Of a stretch of 45,534 nucleotides of DNA, positions 33,835 to 43,420 are shown one piece after another; the stretch's first letter is position 1; each line of letters begins with the position of its first letter. Where the stretch lies: NCBI GenBank assembly GCA_030538155.1, contig JAUNUN010000023.1, forward strand, positions 1-45,534. The letters run 5' to 3'. The notes beneath the pieces are model-generated. The model made no database searches and had not been told where the DNA came from. It saw nothing but the letters and a program-made list of their open reading frames with translations. The stretch is from a bacterium (lineage in GTDB: Bacteria; Desulfobacterota; Desulfobulbia; Desulfobulbales; Desulfobulbaceae). The position numbers were made by a program, and so were the translations under genes.

Positions 33835-34259
33835 TTCCAACTCCATCTCAGCCTTATCTGTGCCGCCGGTCTTGATAAGTGCTCGCAATACCTGCCTTTG
33901 TGTATGTTCGTCTTCTTTCGCTCGTCTCTTTCATGCATTCTTACCGACCTGGAACTAAAATAAAACTTGCCAATGCTGCCAAGTTAGAGAAAATTTTGCA
34001 GTATCCATCCATTGATAACAAAATCCTCTGCATGCTCGATAATATGCTTGTTTGCAGAAACGATAGCAAAAAAATTTACAACCGTCTTGAAACCGTAAAA
34101 AAAGATATGTAAAATAACATTAACGAAATATAATAGCTAAATTCAGCAATTTTGGCTCATTGGCAAAAAGAACTTGCTTGCTTCGACATAGATTGCGGCG
34201 AAGTTGGTGTATACCACTGGAAATACGCTCCTTTGCGAGAGAAGTTTATCAGGACGGTT
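33835..34259. other. AT-rich gap between kinase and regulator genes
   Basis: 425 bases, clearly more AT-rich than its neighbours from about 33950 on. A plus-strand open frame (33879-34112, 77 codons) encodes a Lys/Asn-rich peptide with no recognisable family and no good ribosome-binding site. In-frame upstream codons of the regulator (from 34152) also lie here but are not family-like. A promoter for the regulator is likely. Confidence 0.4.
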
Positions 34260-35684
34260 ATGATGAAGCGACACGGAAGAGAAACGGGTTTGTCATCTGT
34301 TGAAAATCTTTTGGGTGTACAGCCAGCCATCCTGGTGGTGGACGATGAGGCCAATATGCGCCACATGCTGGCCTCACTTTTGAGTAAAAACGGCTATGCC
34401 GTGGACCAGGCCGCAGAAGGCGCGAGCGCGCTGGCTCTGCTCGCCGGAAAGGATTTTGACTATGTGCTTTCGGACGTGCGCATGCCGGGCCTGGATGGGC
34501 TTGACCTGCTTAAGCAGATAATCGACAGCGGCAGCCGTGCCACCGTGATCATGATGTCGGCCTACGGCACGGCTGAACTGGCTGTCGAGGCAATGAAGCA
34601 GGGCGCCTACGACTATATTTCCAAGCCGTTCAAGCTGGATGAAGTGCTGCTGGTTTTGCGCAAGGCCCAAGAGCGTGAGCGTCTGCGCCGGGAAAACCAA
34701 CGCTTGAAGGAAGAACTGCAGGCCCTGGATACGGAGAGCGCTTTTGTCGGTATGATCGGGGTCAGCAGCGCCATGCAGGCGGTGTTTCAACTGGCGGCCA
34801 AGGTGGCCAAATTTGACTCAACCGTGCTCATCACTGGAGAAAGCGGCACCGGCAAGGAACTGATTGCCCGAGGCCTCCACCGACTGGGCAGGGGAGAAGA
34901 TGCACCATTTGTTGCCGTCAACTGTGGCGGAGTGCCGGTCGATTTGCTGGAGAGCGAGTTCTTCGGCTATGCAAAAGGCGCTTTTACCGGTGCTGACAGG
35001 GAGAAAAAAGGTCTTTTTGAATCCGCCGACAAGGGCACCCTTTTTCTTGATGAAATCGGGGAAATGCCTCTGGATTTACAGGTGAAATTGCTGCGGGTCC
35101 TGCAGGAGGGCGAGGTGCGGCGGGTAGGCGCAGTGCAGCCGCGCAAGGTAGATGTGCGGGTGCTCGCTGCCACCAACCGCAATCTGGAGGCATTGGTGGA
35201 TCAGGGCTTGTTTCGCGAGGATCTGTTCTATCGCCTGAATGTATTCAATGTCCATATTCCTCCGCTGCGCGAACATCCCGAGGATCTTTTGCCCCTGTGC
35301 AGTCATTTTTTAACACGGCTTGGCGAACAGATGGGGAAGAATGGTATGCGATTGGCCGCAGGCGCTCAAACCCGGCTTTTGGCGCATGACTGGCCCGGCA
35401 ATGTGCGCGAATTGAAAAGCGCCCTGGAACGGGCGCTGATCCTGGCGGATGGGCACATGGTGCTGCCCGAACATCTGCCGGAACAGCTTGGTGCACAGAA
35501 TATGGAGCGCAGGCTGGAAGATTTTTTTGGTACTTTATCGTTGAAAAAGGCCAAAATAATCATGGAAAAAAAGTTGATCAGCCGGGCCATGGAGCATTGC
35601 GGGGGCAACAAGAGCCGGGCAGCCGAGATTCTGGAAATCAGTTACCCGGCCCTGCTGAGTAAATTGAAGGTGTACGATCTGTAA
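34260..35684 (+). CDS. NtrC-family sigma54-dependent response regulator (PilR-like)
   Basis: 474 residues from the ATG at 34260 (AGGA five bases upstream); the frame is open upstream but without family sequence. The receiver domain shows ILVVDDE near residue 24, the phospho-Asp in [13 protein letters not shown] near 70, and MSAYGT and YISKPF. The AAA+ domain has Walker A GESGTGKE near 197, the sigma54-contacting loop [11 protein letters not shown] near 239, Walker [12 protein letters not shown] and the R-finger region [11 protein letters not shown]. The C-terminal HTH reads [20 protein letters not shown]. Phosphorylated by the upstream kinase, it should activate RpoN promoters. Two candidates lie in the window, one upstream of pilA and one upstream of the minor pilin operon. 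Confidence 0.93.
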   Translation: MMKRHGRETGLSSVENLLGVQPAILVVDDEANMRHMLASLLSKNGYAVDQAAEGASALALLAGKDFDYVLSDVRMPGLDGLDLLKQIIDSGSRATVIMMSAYGTAELAVEAMKQGAYDYISKPFKLDEVLLVLRKAQERERLRRENQRLKEELQALDTESAFVGMIGVSSAMQAVFQLAAKVAKFDSTVLITGESGTGKELIARGLHRLGRGEDAPFVAVNCGGVPVDLLESEFFGYAKGAFTGADREKKGLFESADKGTLFLDEIGEMPLDLQVKLLRVLQEGEVRRVGAVQPRKVDVRVLAATNRNLEALVDQGLFREDLFYRLNVFNVHIPPLREHPEDLLPLCSHFLTRLGEQMGKNGMRLAAGAQTRLLAHDWPGNVRELKSALERALILADGHMVLPEHLPEQLGAQNMERRLEDFFGTLSLKKAKIIMEKKLISRAMEHCGGNKSRAAEILEISYPALLSKLKVYDL

Positions 35685-35705
35685 GATTGGCCTTCACGTT
35701 ATTTG

Positions 35706-36314
35706 TTAGTAAATGTAAATAGTCGATAATCTGGCATTTTCAATGCGATTAGATGCGTTGTAGGCCTCGATTTCCATATGGTACAGATAGGGAAAGTGTT
35801 GCGGAGTAATCGTGCCGCTGCTGTTGTTGACGACCCCGCCTGTCTCTAGCTCGTACCCTGATTTGCCGCTGTTACCCCGCCCGGTGCTGACGATAGTCAG
35901 ATCTGCCTGAATGGCGGGATTATTGGGCATCGAAAAGGTAAGAGTGGCGTCAACCATATCATCCGGGTAGGTGCCATCTCCAACGATGCCGGTGGTGTTC
36001 AGCTTTTTCTGAAAATCCGCATTGTTGATTATCGGTGCGAAGAGGCCGTCGTAGGTGTCCATGTTATCGAGTTCTGTCCCGGCTAATGCCCGTTGCACAA
36101 TTTCACGTGCAAAAAAATCTCTGCCGCCATAGGCGGCGTCAAGTGCCATCTGGTACCGTTTTTTTGATCCGCTGGTCCATGTGCCGGTGCTGACCATGAA
36201 CAACAGCGCAGCAACCATGAGCATGCCAAAAAGGCCTAATAAAAGGGCAGTCACCAAGGCGATGCCGTTTTCGTTGCGCAGTATATTTTTTGAGCGCTTA
36301 TATATGTTGAACAT
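35706..36314 (-). CDS. pilX: PilX-like minor pilin/pilus assembly protein
   Basis: 202 residues. The N-terminus has NENGIALVTALLLGLFGMLMVAALLFMV near residue 15-42, the class of hydrophobic helix found in PilX N-terminal proteins, which lack the strict G-F-T-L-x-E prepilin motif. KKRYQMALDAAYGGRDFFAREIV follows, a family-typical segment. The C-terminal part is Ser/Gly/Asn-rich and ends STIYIY. PilX helps prime pilus assembly with PilV, PilW, FimT and PilY1. It is the last gene of the minor pilin operon, 33 bases after pilW, and converges with the regulator gene. Confidence 0.85.
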   Translation of the reverse strand: MFNIYKRSKNILRNENGIALVTALLLGLFGMLMVAALLFMVSTGTWTSGSKKRYQMALDAAYGGRDFFAREIVQRALAGTELDNMDTYDGLFAPIINNADFQKKLNTTGIVGDGTYPDDMVDATLTFSMPNNPAIQADLTIVSTGRGNSGKSGYELETGGVVNNSSGTITPQHFPYLYHMEIEAYNASNRIENARLSTIYIY

Positions 36315-36347
36315 TGCTTGACCTCACAATCCAAGAGCTTGCATTTA

Positions 36348-37478
36348 TCAATGGAAATTCTTTGGGCTTACAGTTACTGAATGAACTTTCCAGCGGTAGT
36401 TGGCCCAGTTGCCTTTAATTCTCTCTGCCAGGTCAAAGGTCCGACCTACAGACTTATTGTTGATGGTGTCCCCGACAGTGATCTCATTATTCGGATGCGT
36501 ATAGCCGGTATCAAAAGCCCCCTCATGGGTTAGGATGAAGCAACGGATAGCCTTGACCTGATCGCGAACTTGCGCAGCCGATAACCCGGAAATGTTATCT
36601 GCATTAAAGGCCTCATCCCAGCCGCCGTCCCCATCGGTGTCCATATAGTACACGATCTGAAAATCAGCCACGCAGTCAACTATCGGCATAAAAACGCCCC
36701 CGCCGTCGGCCTGATTTATTTGCCGCTTCCCGAGAACTCCCGTGTTTGGTGCACATTGGGTAGGCACGTTGGCGGCACTCACAAAATAATCCACTCGGTT
36801 GAAGGGGCGGCTGATGTCTGCGTCATCATTGAAACCATAGACAAGAAATTTTGCACCATCCGGGTCAATCGTTGATGGTTCCGGAGCTACTTTGTGAATC
36901 GTGCCGGTTGTGAAAAAATAGTCATCGCCATCCATGAGCAGTTGGCGCAGTTCGCCGGTCTCGGTCTGCGGGCGGATGACCAGCAGACGGTCAGTAGCGG
37001 TAAAACCGCCTTCGCCTATCGCCCGCAACTGGATATTGCGCAGGCCATCCCGACCGACATAGCCCCATCTCTGGCTGGCCTCACCACGGGCTACGTTGGT
37101 ACCGCGAACAACCAGATAGTCAGCCCGATTCAGGCTGCCGTTGGAAAGATTCTCGCTACTGAGCGCACGTGGCACCTCATCTGAATCTCCAGAAAATGGC
37201 TCTGGTTCTGTGTAGCTCATATTGCCATCATCCTGCCATTCCCAGGGCAGCCCAAAACCGGCGTGCTCCAGGTCAATCCGCAGCATACCTAGGCCAATGC
37301 TTGCTTCAATAGTCGTTTCGGCAATGCTGGATTGTTGTCCGCTGCGGCGCATAGTTTGAGTAAAACTGATCATAACCAGTGTCATGAGCAAGCCTAAGAT
37401 TGCCATGTAGACAAGCAGTTCTATTAATGAGAAACCAGCTTGGCTCTGTGCTTTGCGGGTATTTTTCTGATTCATCAT
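36348..37478 (-). CDS. pilW: PilW-like minor pilin
   Basis: 376 residues from the ATG at 37478 (a second ATG follows at once). The prepilin motif is AGFSLIELLVYMAILGLLMTLV near residue 15, cleaved between Gly and Phe, with Glu5. A long periplasmic domain follows, including an IEASIGLGMLRIDLEHAGFGLPWE block typical of PilW. There are two Cys-containing segments (QCAPNTG and IVDCVADFQIVYYMDTDGDGG) and a DTDGDGG stretch that could bind calcium. PilW forms part of the initiation complex at the pilus tip. The gene starts 10 bases after the pilV stop. Upstream in-frame codons cover pilV and are not family-like. Confidence 0.88.
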   Translation of the reverse strand: MMNQKNTRKAQSQAGFSLIELLVYMAILGLLMTLVMISFTQTMRRSGQQSSIAETTIEASIGLGMLRIDLEHAGFGLPWEWQDDGNMSYTEPEPFSGDSDEVPRALSSENLSNGSLNRADYLVVRGTNVARGEASQRWGYVGRDGLRNIQLRAIGEGGFTATDRLLVIRPQTETGELRQLLMDGDDYFFTTGTIHKVAPEPSTIDPDGAKFLVYGFNDDADISRPFNRVDYFVSAANVPTQCAPNTGVLGKRQINQADGGGVFMPIVDCVADFQIVYYMDTDGDGGWDEAFNADNISGLSAAQVRDQVKAIRCFILTHEGAFDTGYTHPNNEITVGDTINNKSVGRTFDLAERIKGNWANYRWKVHSVTVSPKNFH

Positions 37479-37488
37479 GATCGTCTTG

Positions 37489-37959
37489 TTAGTTTCGTGC
37501 AGCAATGATGGTACTGAGTGCAGTTTGGCGGTTCTTATTGGTAGGCGCCACTTGCGCGCCTTTGCCCTGTTCCCAGCCAACTGCCACATCAATCCTTTTG
37601 AGCAGAGTGCCCTCGGCGTCGATATCGGTAATTTTGATGGATCGGGCAAAAGTCAAAATGCCCTTGCGGGATGAGACCGTTATTTCTTCAGGCGCAGTCC
37701 AGCTTATCTCGTCAAGCTCATCTGAAATATCCGTCATGGTGAAGCGTTCACTCTTCAGGCGGGATAGTTCGCTCTCAATCAACTGCGTGGCTTCCTCGCG
37801 CATGATATTGCCCTGCTGCGTGCGCAGTGCAGTTAATTCGCCCTGTGCCAAACCCAGCATGATTACCATGAAGATCATCAGGGCAAACATGACCTCAACC
37901 AGGGTGAAGCCAGCCTGCCGGTTCATGTCTGTTTTATCGTTGAACACAATTCGTTCCAT
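37489..37959 (-). CDS. pilV: PilV-like minor pilin
   Basis: 156 residues from the ATG at 37959, preceded by GGGGAA on the minus strand. The prepilin motif QAGFTLVEVMFALMIFMVIMLG is near residue 15, with Glu5. The following LAQGELTALRTQQGNIMREEATQLIESELSRLK is a helical segment found in PilV proteins. PilV joins the minor pilin complex primed by PilW, PilX and PilY1. It overlaps the fimT stop by 26 bases, and translation is likely coupled. The leader is 17 residues long. A start at 37926 (MNRQAGFTLVE) would give a more usual short leader and cannot be excluded. Confidence 0.86.
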   Translation of the reverse strand: MERIVFNDKTDMNRQAGFTLVEVMFALMIFMVIMLGLAQGELTALRTQQGNIMREEATQLIESELSRLKSERFTMTDISDELDEISWTAPEEITVSSRKGILTFARSIKITDIDAEGTLLKRIDVAVGWEQGKGAQVAPTNKNRQTALSTIIAARN

Positions 37960-38407
37960 CCCATTTCCCCATGTTGATACGAGTGGCTGATACGACAAGG
38001 CAGTCCATAGCCGGATTAACCTTATCAGGGTAGTTGGTTATGCGTATGATACGGTTAACGGCGGCAAAACCCCTTCTGTTAAAGACTATGTCTCCAGTTC
38101 CTGTCAGAATGAAAGGTGCGTATTGCCTGCTTACGTTTTCACCCTGACCATCAGTGTCGCCATCCTCATTGGTGTCGCGCAACACAGATATTTCCTGCGC
38201 CGACACGCGTACTCTGGAAGGGATATTGGTCAGGGTCGCATCGTTGCGGGCCTGCATTAAGGTAGAGTAAATCTCCTTAATGCTTGATTCCACCCGATAC
38301 TTCTGATTCATGCGCATGAAGCTTAAGGTAGTAATGGCCAGAACCGTCACGACAATGGCCACAACCACCATAAGTTCCAGCACGGTAAAGCCGTGTTGTT
38401 CTTTCAT
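37934..38407 (-). CDS. fimT: FimT/GspH-like pseudopilin
   Basis: 157 residues. The prepilin leader is short (MKEQHG), then FTVLELMVVVAIVVTVLAITTLSF with Glu5. The periplasmic domain has the YRVESSIKEIYSTLMQARNDA helix and the RVRVSAQEISV strand of the GspH/FimT fold. FimT in some species binds DNA during uptake; in others it is a minor pilin. A CLVVSATRINMGKWDGTNC pair of Cys at the C-terminus could form a disulfide. It is one base downstream of pilY1 and overlaps pilV, within the minor pilin operon. Confidence 0.88.
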   Translation of the reverse strand: MKEQHGFTVLELMVVVAIVVTVLAITTLSFMRMNQKYRVESSIKEIYSTLMQARNDATLTNIPSRVRVSAQEISVLRDTNEDGDTDGQGENVSRQYAPFILTGTGDIVFNRRGFAAVNRIIRITNYPDKVNPAMDCLVVSATRINMGKWDGTNCVQR

Positions 38408-38408
38408 G

Positions 38409-41400
38409 TCACTGTTCCTGAACGTTCATGAATTCTTTGACAGGCAGAGGTGTGGTTACGATAACAAGGCCTTGTCCGGCAGGAGGAATACCAAAGAAAC
38501 CTTCACTCCTCCTGTAGTCTTTGTTGGGAAAGGTTTTGCTGTCTGAAAGGTCCAGCTCCTTGATTGCACCGGTGGATACCTGCACCAGTGCTGTACCCTG
38601 CCGCAGATAGATCACGCTCATACCGCTTTTGTAGTCGACAGACCAAAGATAGGTCGTGCCGCCAAAGCCGCAGATATCGGTGGTAGGCATGAAGGAGAGG
38701 AAGTATACGGCACCTGAAGGGTCTGGAGTCGGGTTGGAAATGACTCGTTCAGCCCCGGCCAGTGGAGTAGGTTTATCCATAGTGATATACCATCCGGACC
38801 TATCTGCCGGTAATCGTGCCGGGTTGCTGGACTGGTCTTTTAAATCGGATAAGGTTGAAAAATTGGCGCACGTTTGCGTAATGCCAGATGCCCGGGTATA
38901 GCAGGGATCCTTGATACCATAAAGCCGGCGCAAAGAGGGATGATCGTCTTTCGGATGAAAAAATCTCCCTTCCGCAAAGAAAAGCCAAAGATCGCCGTTT
39001 CTTCTGTCGAGCAGATTGGCTACGGAAGTAGTGACTGGTCCGATGTTGTCTATTACCTTGCTGACGGTCCAGTTTGTAGGATCTGGGTCATCGTCGATGA
39101 CCAGTCTCAGTACACCGCCACTGGTGGTGTTTTGCACATAACCAATATAAAGGACATCGTCCTGATAGTTGCCGGGATGGGCCAGGTTGTTTTTCTCCAG
39201 ATCAACGGCACTTGATCCCATTGAGCCGGCGAAGGCATTGGTAATTCCAGTATCGATGGTGCGTACAAGTGTACCGGTTTTGAGATCCAAGACAAAGAGC
39301 TTCAGATTTTGGTTGGAAGTTCCCTGAAAGCTTTTCTCGGTAGTATTGATGGGGCCGGTGGATCCCGATGCCAGGATGGCAAACCACCTGCCGTTGGAGG
39401 GTACGCACTTGGCGCCAGTGCCTCCGCACTGGCTGTTCTGGCTGCATACCTCATTCGTGTCTGAACAGCGTTTTTCTTGGCCTCCTACCTTGACGATAGC
39501 TGGCCCGATATTGCTGACGCCCAAGCCCGGATCAGGGTCGTCGCTTTTCGTGTTGGGGAATTCCCACAACAGTGAGGGGTTATTCTGGTCGGTCACGTCA
39601 AGGGCAAAGTAGGCCGACCAGCCAACAGAGGCGCCATCCACCTTGAGGGGAATTTGCACACAGGAGCCGTCGGCAGCTCCGCTGGTGGCCCCGCCTATAC
39701 CCATGCTGCCGATGGCAACAGTTCTCCAGCTTTCCTCGGTTTTTGCGCCGTTCCAGTAATCGGTTTGTCCATCAGATGCCTGGATGCTGACGTCCGCAAG
39801 GAAAACCGGCCCATCCACCGTGTAGACATGGCAGTAATTCGGCTTGGAGAGATACTGCAGGTACGGCAAGGCGTTTTTGGGAACGTAGGCCCAGTTTTCC
39901 GAGCCTACGCCGTCTTTGCCTTGCGTGCCTTCAATGATGCCGACTTGGTGGTACTGCTGACCACTCCATTTCTGCCTGATTTTTCCCAGCTTAAAGGCGT
40001 GCAACATGCCGTCGTTTGCACCAACCAGAACCTGGCCTCGTTCTGCGTATTCAGGTCTCCTGACAAAGGCGTTGTAGGTCTTGTCGCTATAGCCGCGTGG
40101 AGGTTTGACATCATAGTTGTTCAGCGGGCTGGGCCCCAAAATGCGCGGGGTTGAACTGACCACATCACCAAGTTTCCAGGTTTCGGTGATGCGCTGACAC
40201 ACGCCATCATCGACTCCGCAGGTGTCCGTCGGAGCGCTTGAGCAGGGGGTCTTGCTCACAGAGCAAATTTCTTGCGTCACTGTGCGGTTACGAGTTTCCT
40301 CGCATACTTCTCCTGTAATCGCACAGTCAGTATCGGAGGTGCAAGGGTTCCTGTTGATCGAGCACAACCTGGTAGTTTTTTTAGCGACACAGATATCGTT
40401 TTCATCATCAGTATTGCAATCGCTGTCTTGTGAACAGGATGTACCTGTAACCTGACAATTTTTTTCGGTGATTTTATCGATTTGATCCTTACCGCGCACA
40501 TATTCAATGATGGCCTTGCCGCCTGCGGCGTCGGCACTCAGACCCATGTAGTCATCCAAGGCCTCGCTGTTACTTGCAGCAAAGGTTGTCAGTTCACTGC
40601 CGTTTATTGTTGTCCAGATGCGGCGGCTATCCGCTTTGGTCCACCAGAGGCTCTGCCCGGCACGCCATAAGGCCTGAGCTTCCTCAATTGGGTTGCGGCT
40701 CTTTGTTTCAAGGGGATCACAGACGCCGTTACCGTCTGCGTCAAGGCATAGATTCGCCATGGTTTTGTTGAGCCCAGCATCAAACTCAAACTCCACGATT
40801 CGGTCGTTCCGTAAATCAAAAAGGGAATAGTCAACACTGTCACGCACTGTATCTTCCCGAATTTGCAGGTTCTTTAAGGTTGGGTCAAGGTAGTACCAGT
40901 AGTTCATCAAGTCACTGATCCAAGAGACTTCAGAGGCAAAGCCGAAGGTACGCTTAGGGTAAAATAGGGACTGTACTATGTTGGCGCCGCTTCCCTGGCT
41001 CGAACTCAAGACGGAAACAGCAGTGCTTGATGCAGCCCTATCCAGCATAGCCTGTATCGCCTCCTTGATGCTTTGCTCAAGCCGGTAGCCATCGCTGCCT
41101 TCGTAGTAGGTGAGGGGCAGGTCGCTGCCATCAGCCTTGATCACTCCGTCGCCGTTGGAATCCCGGTAACACTCAGACGGGTTTTCATTACAGTCGGGCC
41201 GGTTGTTGCGATTGCCGCTATTGTCGGGCTTGTCGTCAAACCCGCCGTAAATGGCCGCATCCTTAAGCATGGTAGAGCCGCTGCCAAACATATAGACCGG
41301 ATACAGGAAGATATTTTGCATGCCGGGCAGGCCTTGGCTCCAGGTGGTAGGGGTGGTTGTGCCGGAGCCGGGTCGCATATCTTCCGTTCTCGCCCAATAG

Positions 41401-43061
41401 GCGATATCGATCATGTAGTCCCTGCCGTTTTGGCTGTAGGTTGTGCCGAAGCGCGTGCCGCCAAACCTCGTCGGGTAGGGGTCGCCTGTCTGTCTGTAAC
41501 CTTGCCTTGAGAAGGGGATGTCCCGATCCTCTGTCGACTCGCCGTCTGTGAGGAATAAAATAAAAGATTTGGCGCAGGGCACATACTGATCTGGAATGCC
41601 TGCATTGATATCGCTGAACTTGTAGGCATAGGGATCGCGAAAAATGGTATTGCTGCCGAAATTGCCTTTGGCAACCGTGTAGTCAGCCGGGTTGTTGCTG
41701 GTGTAATAAGGTGGATCCTGACGGAAATATCGCACCATCTCGTATAACGTCTCTCCTAATGGTGTCCAGGTGCTTGGCACCATGTTGTGGATTGAGGTAA
41801 TCATATCGGTAGGGGCTTTATAGCCTATATAGTTTGAAACCCTACCTCCCTGGAGGCGGTTATAATAGCTTAACCCGAATCTGACTTCGTTATCCAGTGA
41901 GTCAATAATCCCTTGTGCTTTCGTTTGCCCTTGGTCAACAGTAATCCTAAATGGGCCTCCATTTGGGGTACTTACCTCAGCTTGGAGGTACATTTCGTTT
42001 ACAGTGATACTATCTGTATCGTAGTTGTTTCTTTCGGATTGTACACCAAAACCTTGCAGCTTTCCGGATGCACTTATTTTCTTGATATCGTCCCACTTCC
42101 ATGGGAGGTTTGTATGTGGATTAAATTCCCAAGAAAATCCATATGTCGTATTTTTTTTGCTTAAATTTTTATAATCTGATAAATAAATTTCTTCATCTAT
42201 CTGTAGAGCTGCCCCAATTCCTATTGTTTGATCGACATTTTTTTTTCCTCTTATATATACTGTTACGGTTAAAATCCCATCTGGTAGGGTCCCTGCAATC
42301 GAATCCACTGAGGATGAAACCATTGCAGGTTCATGGTTTTCGGAATCAACCTTTTGATTGGAAATATAACCATAGTTTCGACTTATAAGGGATACATGAA
42401 AATCCTCGTTGCTTAAGCTGCTTGTCCAGCTGCCTGAAGCCAAATCGGCTTGCGGGGTGAGTATTCTGTACTGGGTTGAAGCCGTGCTGGTGATGGTCAG
42501 TGAATTACTGTTGTTTCTATAGAAAGTGTATTTGCCAACAAATGGGTAGATGAGGTCTGATGTGGTAGTCCAGGTTTTGCGGAAGTTGCGGTCGCAACCT
42601 GTCTCGCCCTCCAGCTTAACAGTCTGGCTGGGGTTGGGCGAGCGTGGGTTGGCCTTGCCCCCGATGAGCAGTTTTTTTGAAGCTTCAACCCTGCGCATGG
42701 TGGCCCAGTTGAGGAAGCTACCTTTCGCAATAGGGTTGGCCACTGTGCCTGTGTACATTGCTGCAGTCGTTATGACCCATCGGGAGCCATCGTAACGGTA
42801 GTTTTTGTCGCCTTCGAAATAGCCGTAGTACAGTTGGTTTTCGAATTGGGTTGGGTCATAGTCGCCTGAATATGCTTCGCCGCACATACTGCCTGAGTTG
42901 TCGAGAACAATGAGGATGTTTGGCGCTATGTTCGGGCTTAAAAACGGCGGTGTGACGCAATGGTCATCCATCGCCGCAGAACATGGCGCTGTAAAAAAGA
43001 GCATGAATAAGATCAGGGAAATCAATCCTAAAAATAATGGGTTAGGAGCGGTTTTTTTCAT
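38409..43061 (-). CDS. pilY1: PilY1-like pilus tip adhesin with VWA domain and Cys-rich repeats
   Basis: 1550 residues. A signal peptide (hydrophobic LFLGLISLILFMLFF, cleavage near residue 30) is followed by a VWA-type domain with the metal-site motif DNSGSM at 54-59 and later FLTDGEST. The C-terminal PilY1 propeller begins around residue 960 (LGDVVSSTPRILGPSPLNNYD, VLVGANDGMLHAF). DLEKNNLAHPGNYQDDVLY near 1280 resembles the calcium-regulated region. Two inserts carry Cys repeats of the form C-x6-C-x5-C-x6-C, three in tandem at 869-955 and one at 1199-1219. PilY1 sits at the pilus tip, acting in adhesion and surface sensing. The start overlaps the stop of the small upstream gene. Confidence 0.93.
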   Translation of the reverse strand: MKKTAPNPLFLGLISLILFMLFFTAPCSAAMDDHCVTPPFLSPNIAPNILIVLDNSGSMCGEAYSGDYDPTQFENQLYYGYFEGDKNYRYDGSRWVITTAAMYTGTVANPIAKGSFLNWATMRRVEASKKLLIGGKANPRSPNPSQTVKLEGETGCDRNFRKTWTTTSDLIYPFVGKYTFYRNNSNSLTITSTASTQYRILTPQADLASGSWTSSLSNEDFHVSLISRNYGYISNQKVDSENHEPAMVSSSVDSIAGTLPDGILTVTVYIRGKKNVDQTIGIGAALQIDEEIYLSDYKNLSKKNTTYGFSWEFNPHTNLPWKWDDIKKISASGKLQGFGVQSERNNYDTDSITVNEMYLQAEVSTPNGGPFRITVDQGQTKAQGIIDSLDNEVRFGLSYYNRLQGGRVSNYIGYKAPTDMITSIHNMVPSTWTPLGETLYEMVRYFRQDPPYYTSNNPADYTVAKGNFGSNTIFRDPYAYKFSDINAGIPDQYVPCAKSFILFLTDGESTEDRDIPFSRQGYRQTGDPYPTRFGGTRFGTTYSQNGRDYMIDIAYWARTEDMRPGSGTTTPTTWSQGLPGMQNIFLYPVYMFGSGSTMLKDAAIYGGFDDKPDNSGNRNNRPDCNENPSECYRDSNGDGVIKADGSDLPLTYYEGSDGYRLEQSIKEAIQAMLDRAASSTAVSVLSSSQGSGANIVQSLFYPKRTFGFASEVSWISDLMNYWYYLDPTLKNLQIREDTVRDSVDYSLFDLRNDRIVEFEFDAGLNKTMANLCLDADGNGVCDPLETKSRNPIEEAQALWRAGQSLWWTKADSRRIWTTINGSELTTFAASNSEALDDYMGLSADAAGGKAIIEYVRGKDQIDKITEKNCQVTGTSCSQDSDCNTDDENDICVAKKTTRLCSINRNPCTSDTDCAITGEVCEETRNRTVTQEICSVSKTPCSSAPTDTCGVDDGVCQRITETWKLGDVVSSTPRILGPSPLNNYDVKPPRGYSDKTYNAFVRRPEYAERGQVLVGANDGMLHAFKLGKIRQKWSGQQYHQVGIIEGTQGKDGVGSENWAYVPKNALPYLQYLSKPNYCHVYTVDGPVFLADVSIQASDGQTDYWNGAKTEESWRTVAIGSMGIGGATSGAADGSCVQIPLKVDGASVGWSAYFALDVTDQNNPSLLWEFPNTKSDDPDPGLGVSNIGPAIVKVGGQEKRCSDTNEVCSQNSQCGGTGAKCVPSNGRWFAILASGSTGPINTTEKSFQGTSNQNLKLFVLDLKTGTLVRTIDTGITNAFAGSMGSSAVDLEKNNLAHPGNYQDDVLYIGYVQNTTSGGVLRLVIDDDPDPTNWTVSKVIDNIGPVTTSVANLLDRRNGDLWLFFAEGRFFHPKDDHPSLRRLYGIKDPCYTRASGITQTCANFSTLSDLKDQSSNPARLPADRSGWYITMDKPTPLAGAERVISNPTPDPSGAVYFLSFMPTTDICGFGGTTYLWSVDYKSGMSVIYLRQGTALVQVSTGAIKELDLSDSKTFPNKDYRRSEGFFGIPPAGQGLVIVTTPLPVKEFMNVQEQ

Positions 43062-43420
43062 TGCACAGTCCCCTGAGCCCGACGGGCTTCCTTGGTTTCT
43101 TTGATGTACACAATAACTGGGGCTATAATTTTATCACTCTGCTGCTGGTGGCTGTATTCGAAGAGAATGTGAACCGGCATTTTGAGTTGCTGAAGGAGGG
43201 TGGGTCTATCATTGCTGTCGACTACGAGAACGCTTTGATCTAAGAGGTATCTTTTGCCGTCAATCTGGGCGATTCTGCCTTCTTCGATAGATTGGAGTTC
43301 CCCCGTGACTGCGTAACGAGGCGTGTCGCCTCCAGATGTTGCATGAGCTGCGACTAGAAAAGAAAGGCAGTAACATAGAGTAAAAGACAAAATTCTTAAA
43401 AAATTTCTAATCCAATGCAT
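43058..43420 (-). CDS. small exported protein heading the pilY1 operon
   Basis: 120 residues. A signal peptide (basic MHWIRNFLR, then hydrophobic ILSFTLCYCLSFLVAAHA) precedes a small beta-rich domain with GELQSIEEGRIAQIDGKRYLLDQSVLVVD. The stop overlaps the pilY1 start by four bases (ATGA), so the two are translationally coupled. No family is recognised with certainty; the pattern of a short exported protein immediately before pilY1 suggests an assembly or stabilising partner of the adhesin. A good sigma54 promoter lies about 95 bases upstream of its start. Confidence 0.7.
   Translation of the reverse strand: MHWIRNFLRILSFTLCYCLSFLVAAHATSGGDTPRYAVTGELQSIEEGRIAQIDGKRYLLDQSVLVVDSNDRPTLLQQLKMPVHILFEYSHQQQSDKIIAPVIVYIKETKEARRAQGTVQ

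Noticed and set aside
33879..34112. 77-codon plus-strand open frame between kinase and regulator genes
   Set aside because: No ribosome-binding site or family, and amino-acid make-up looks like AT-rich non-coding DNA.
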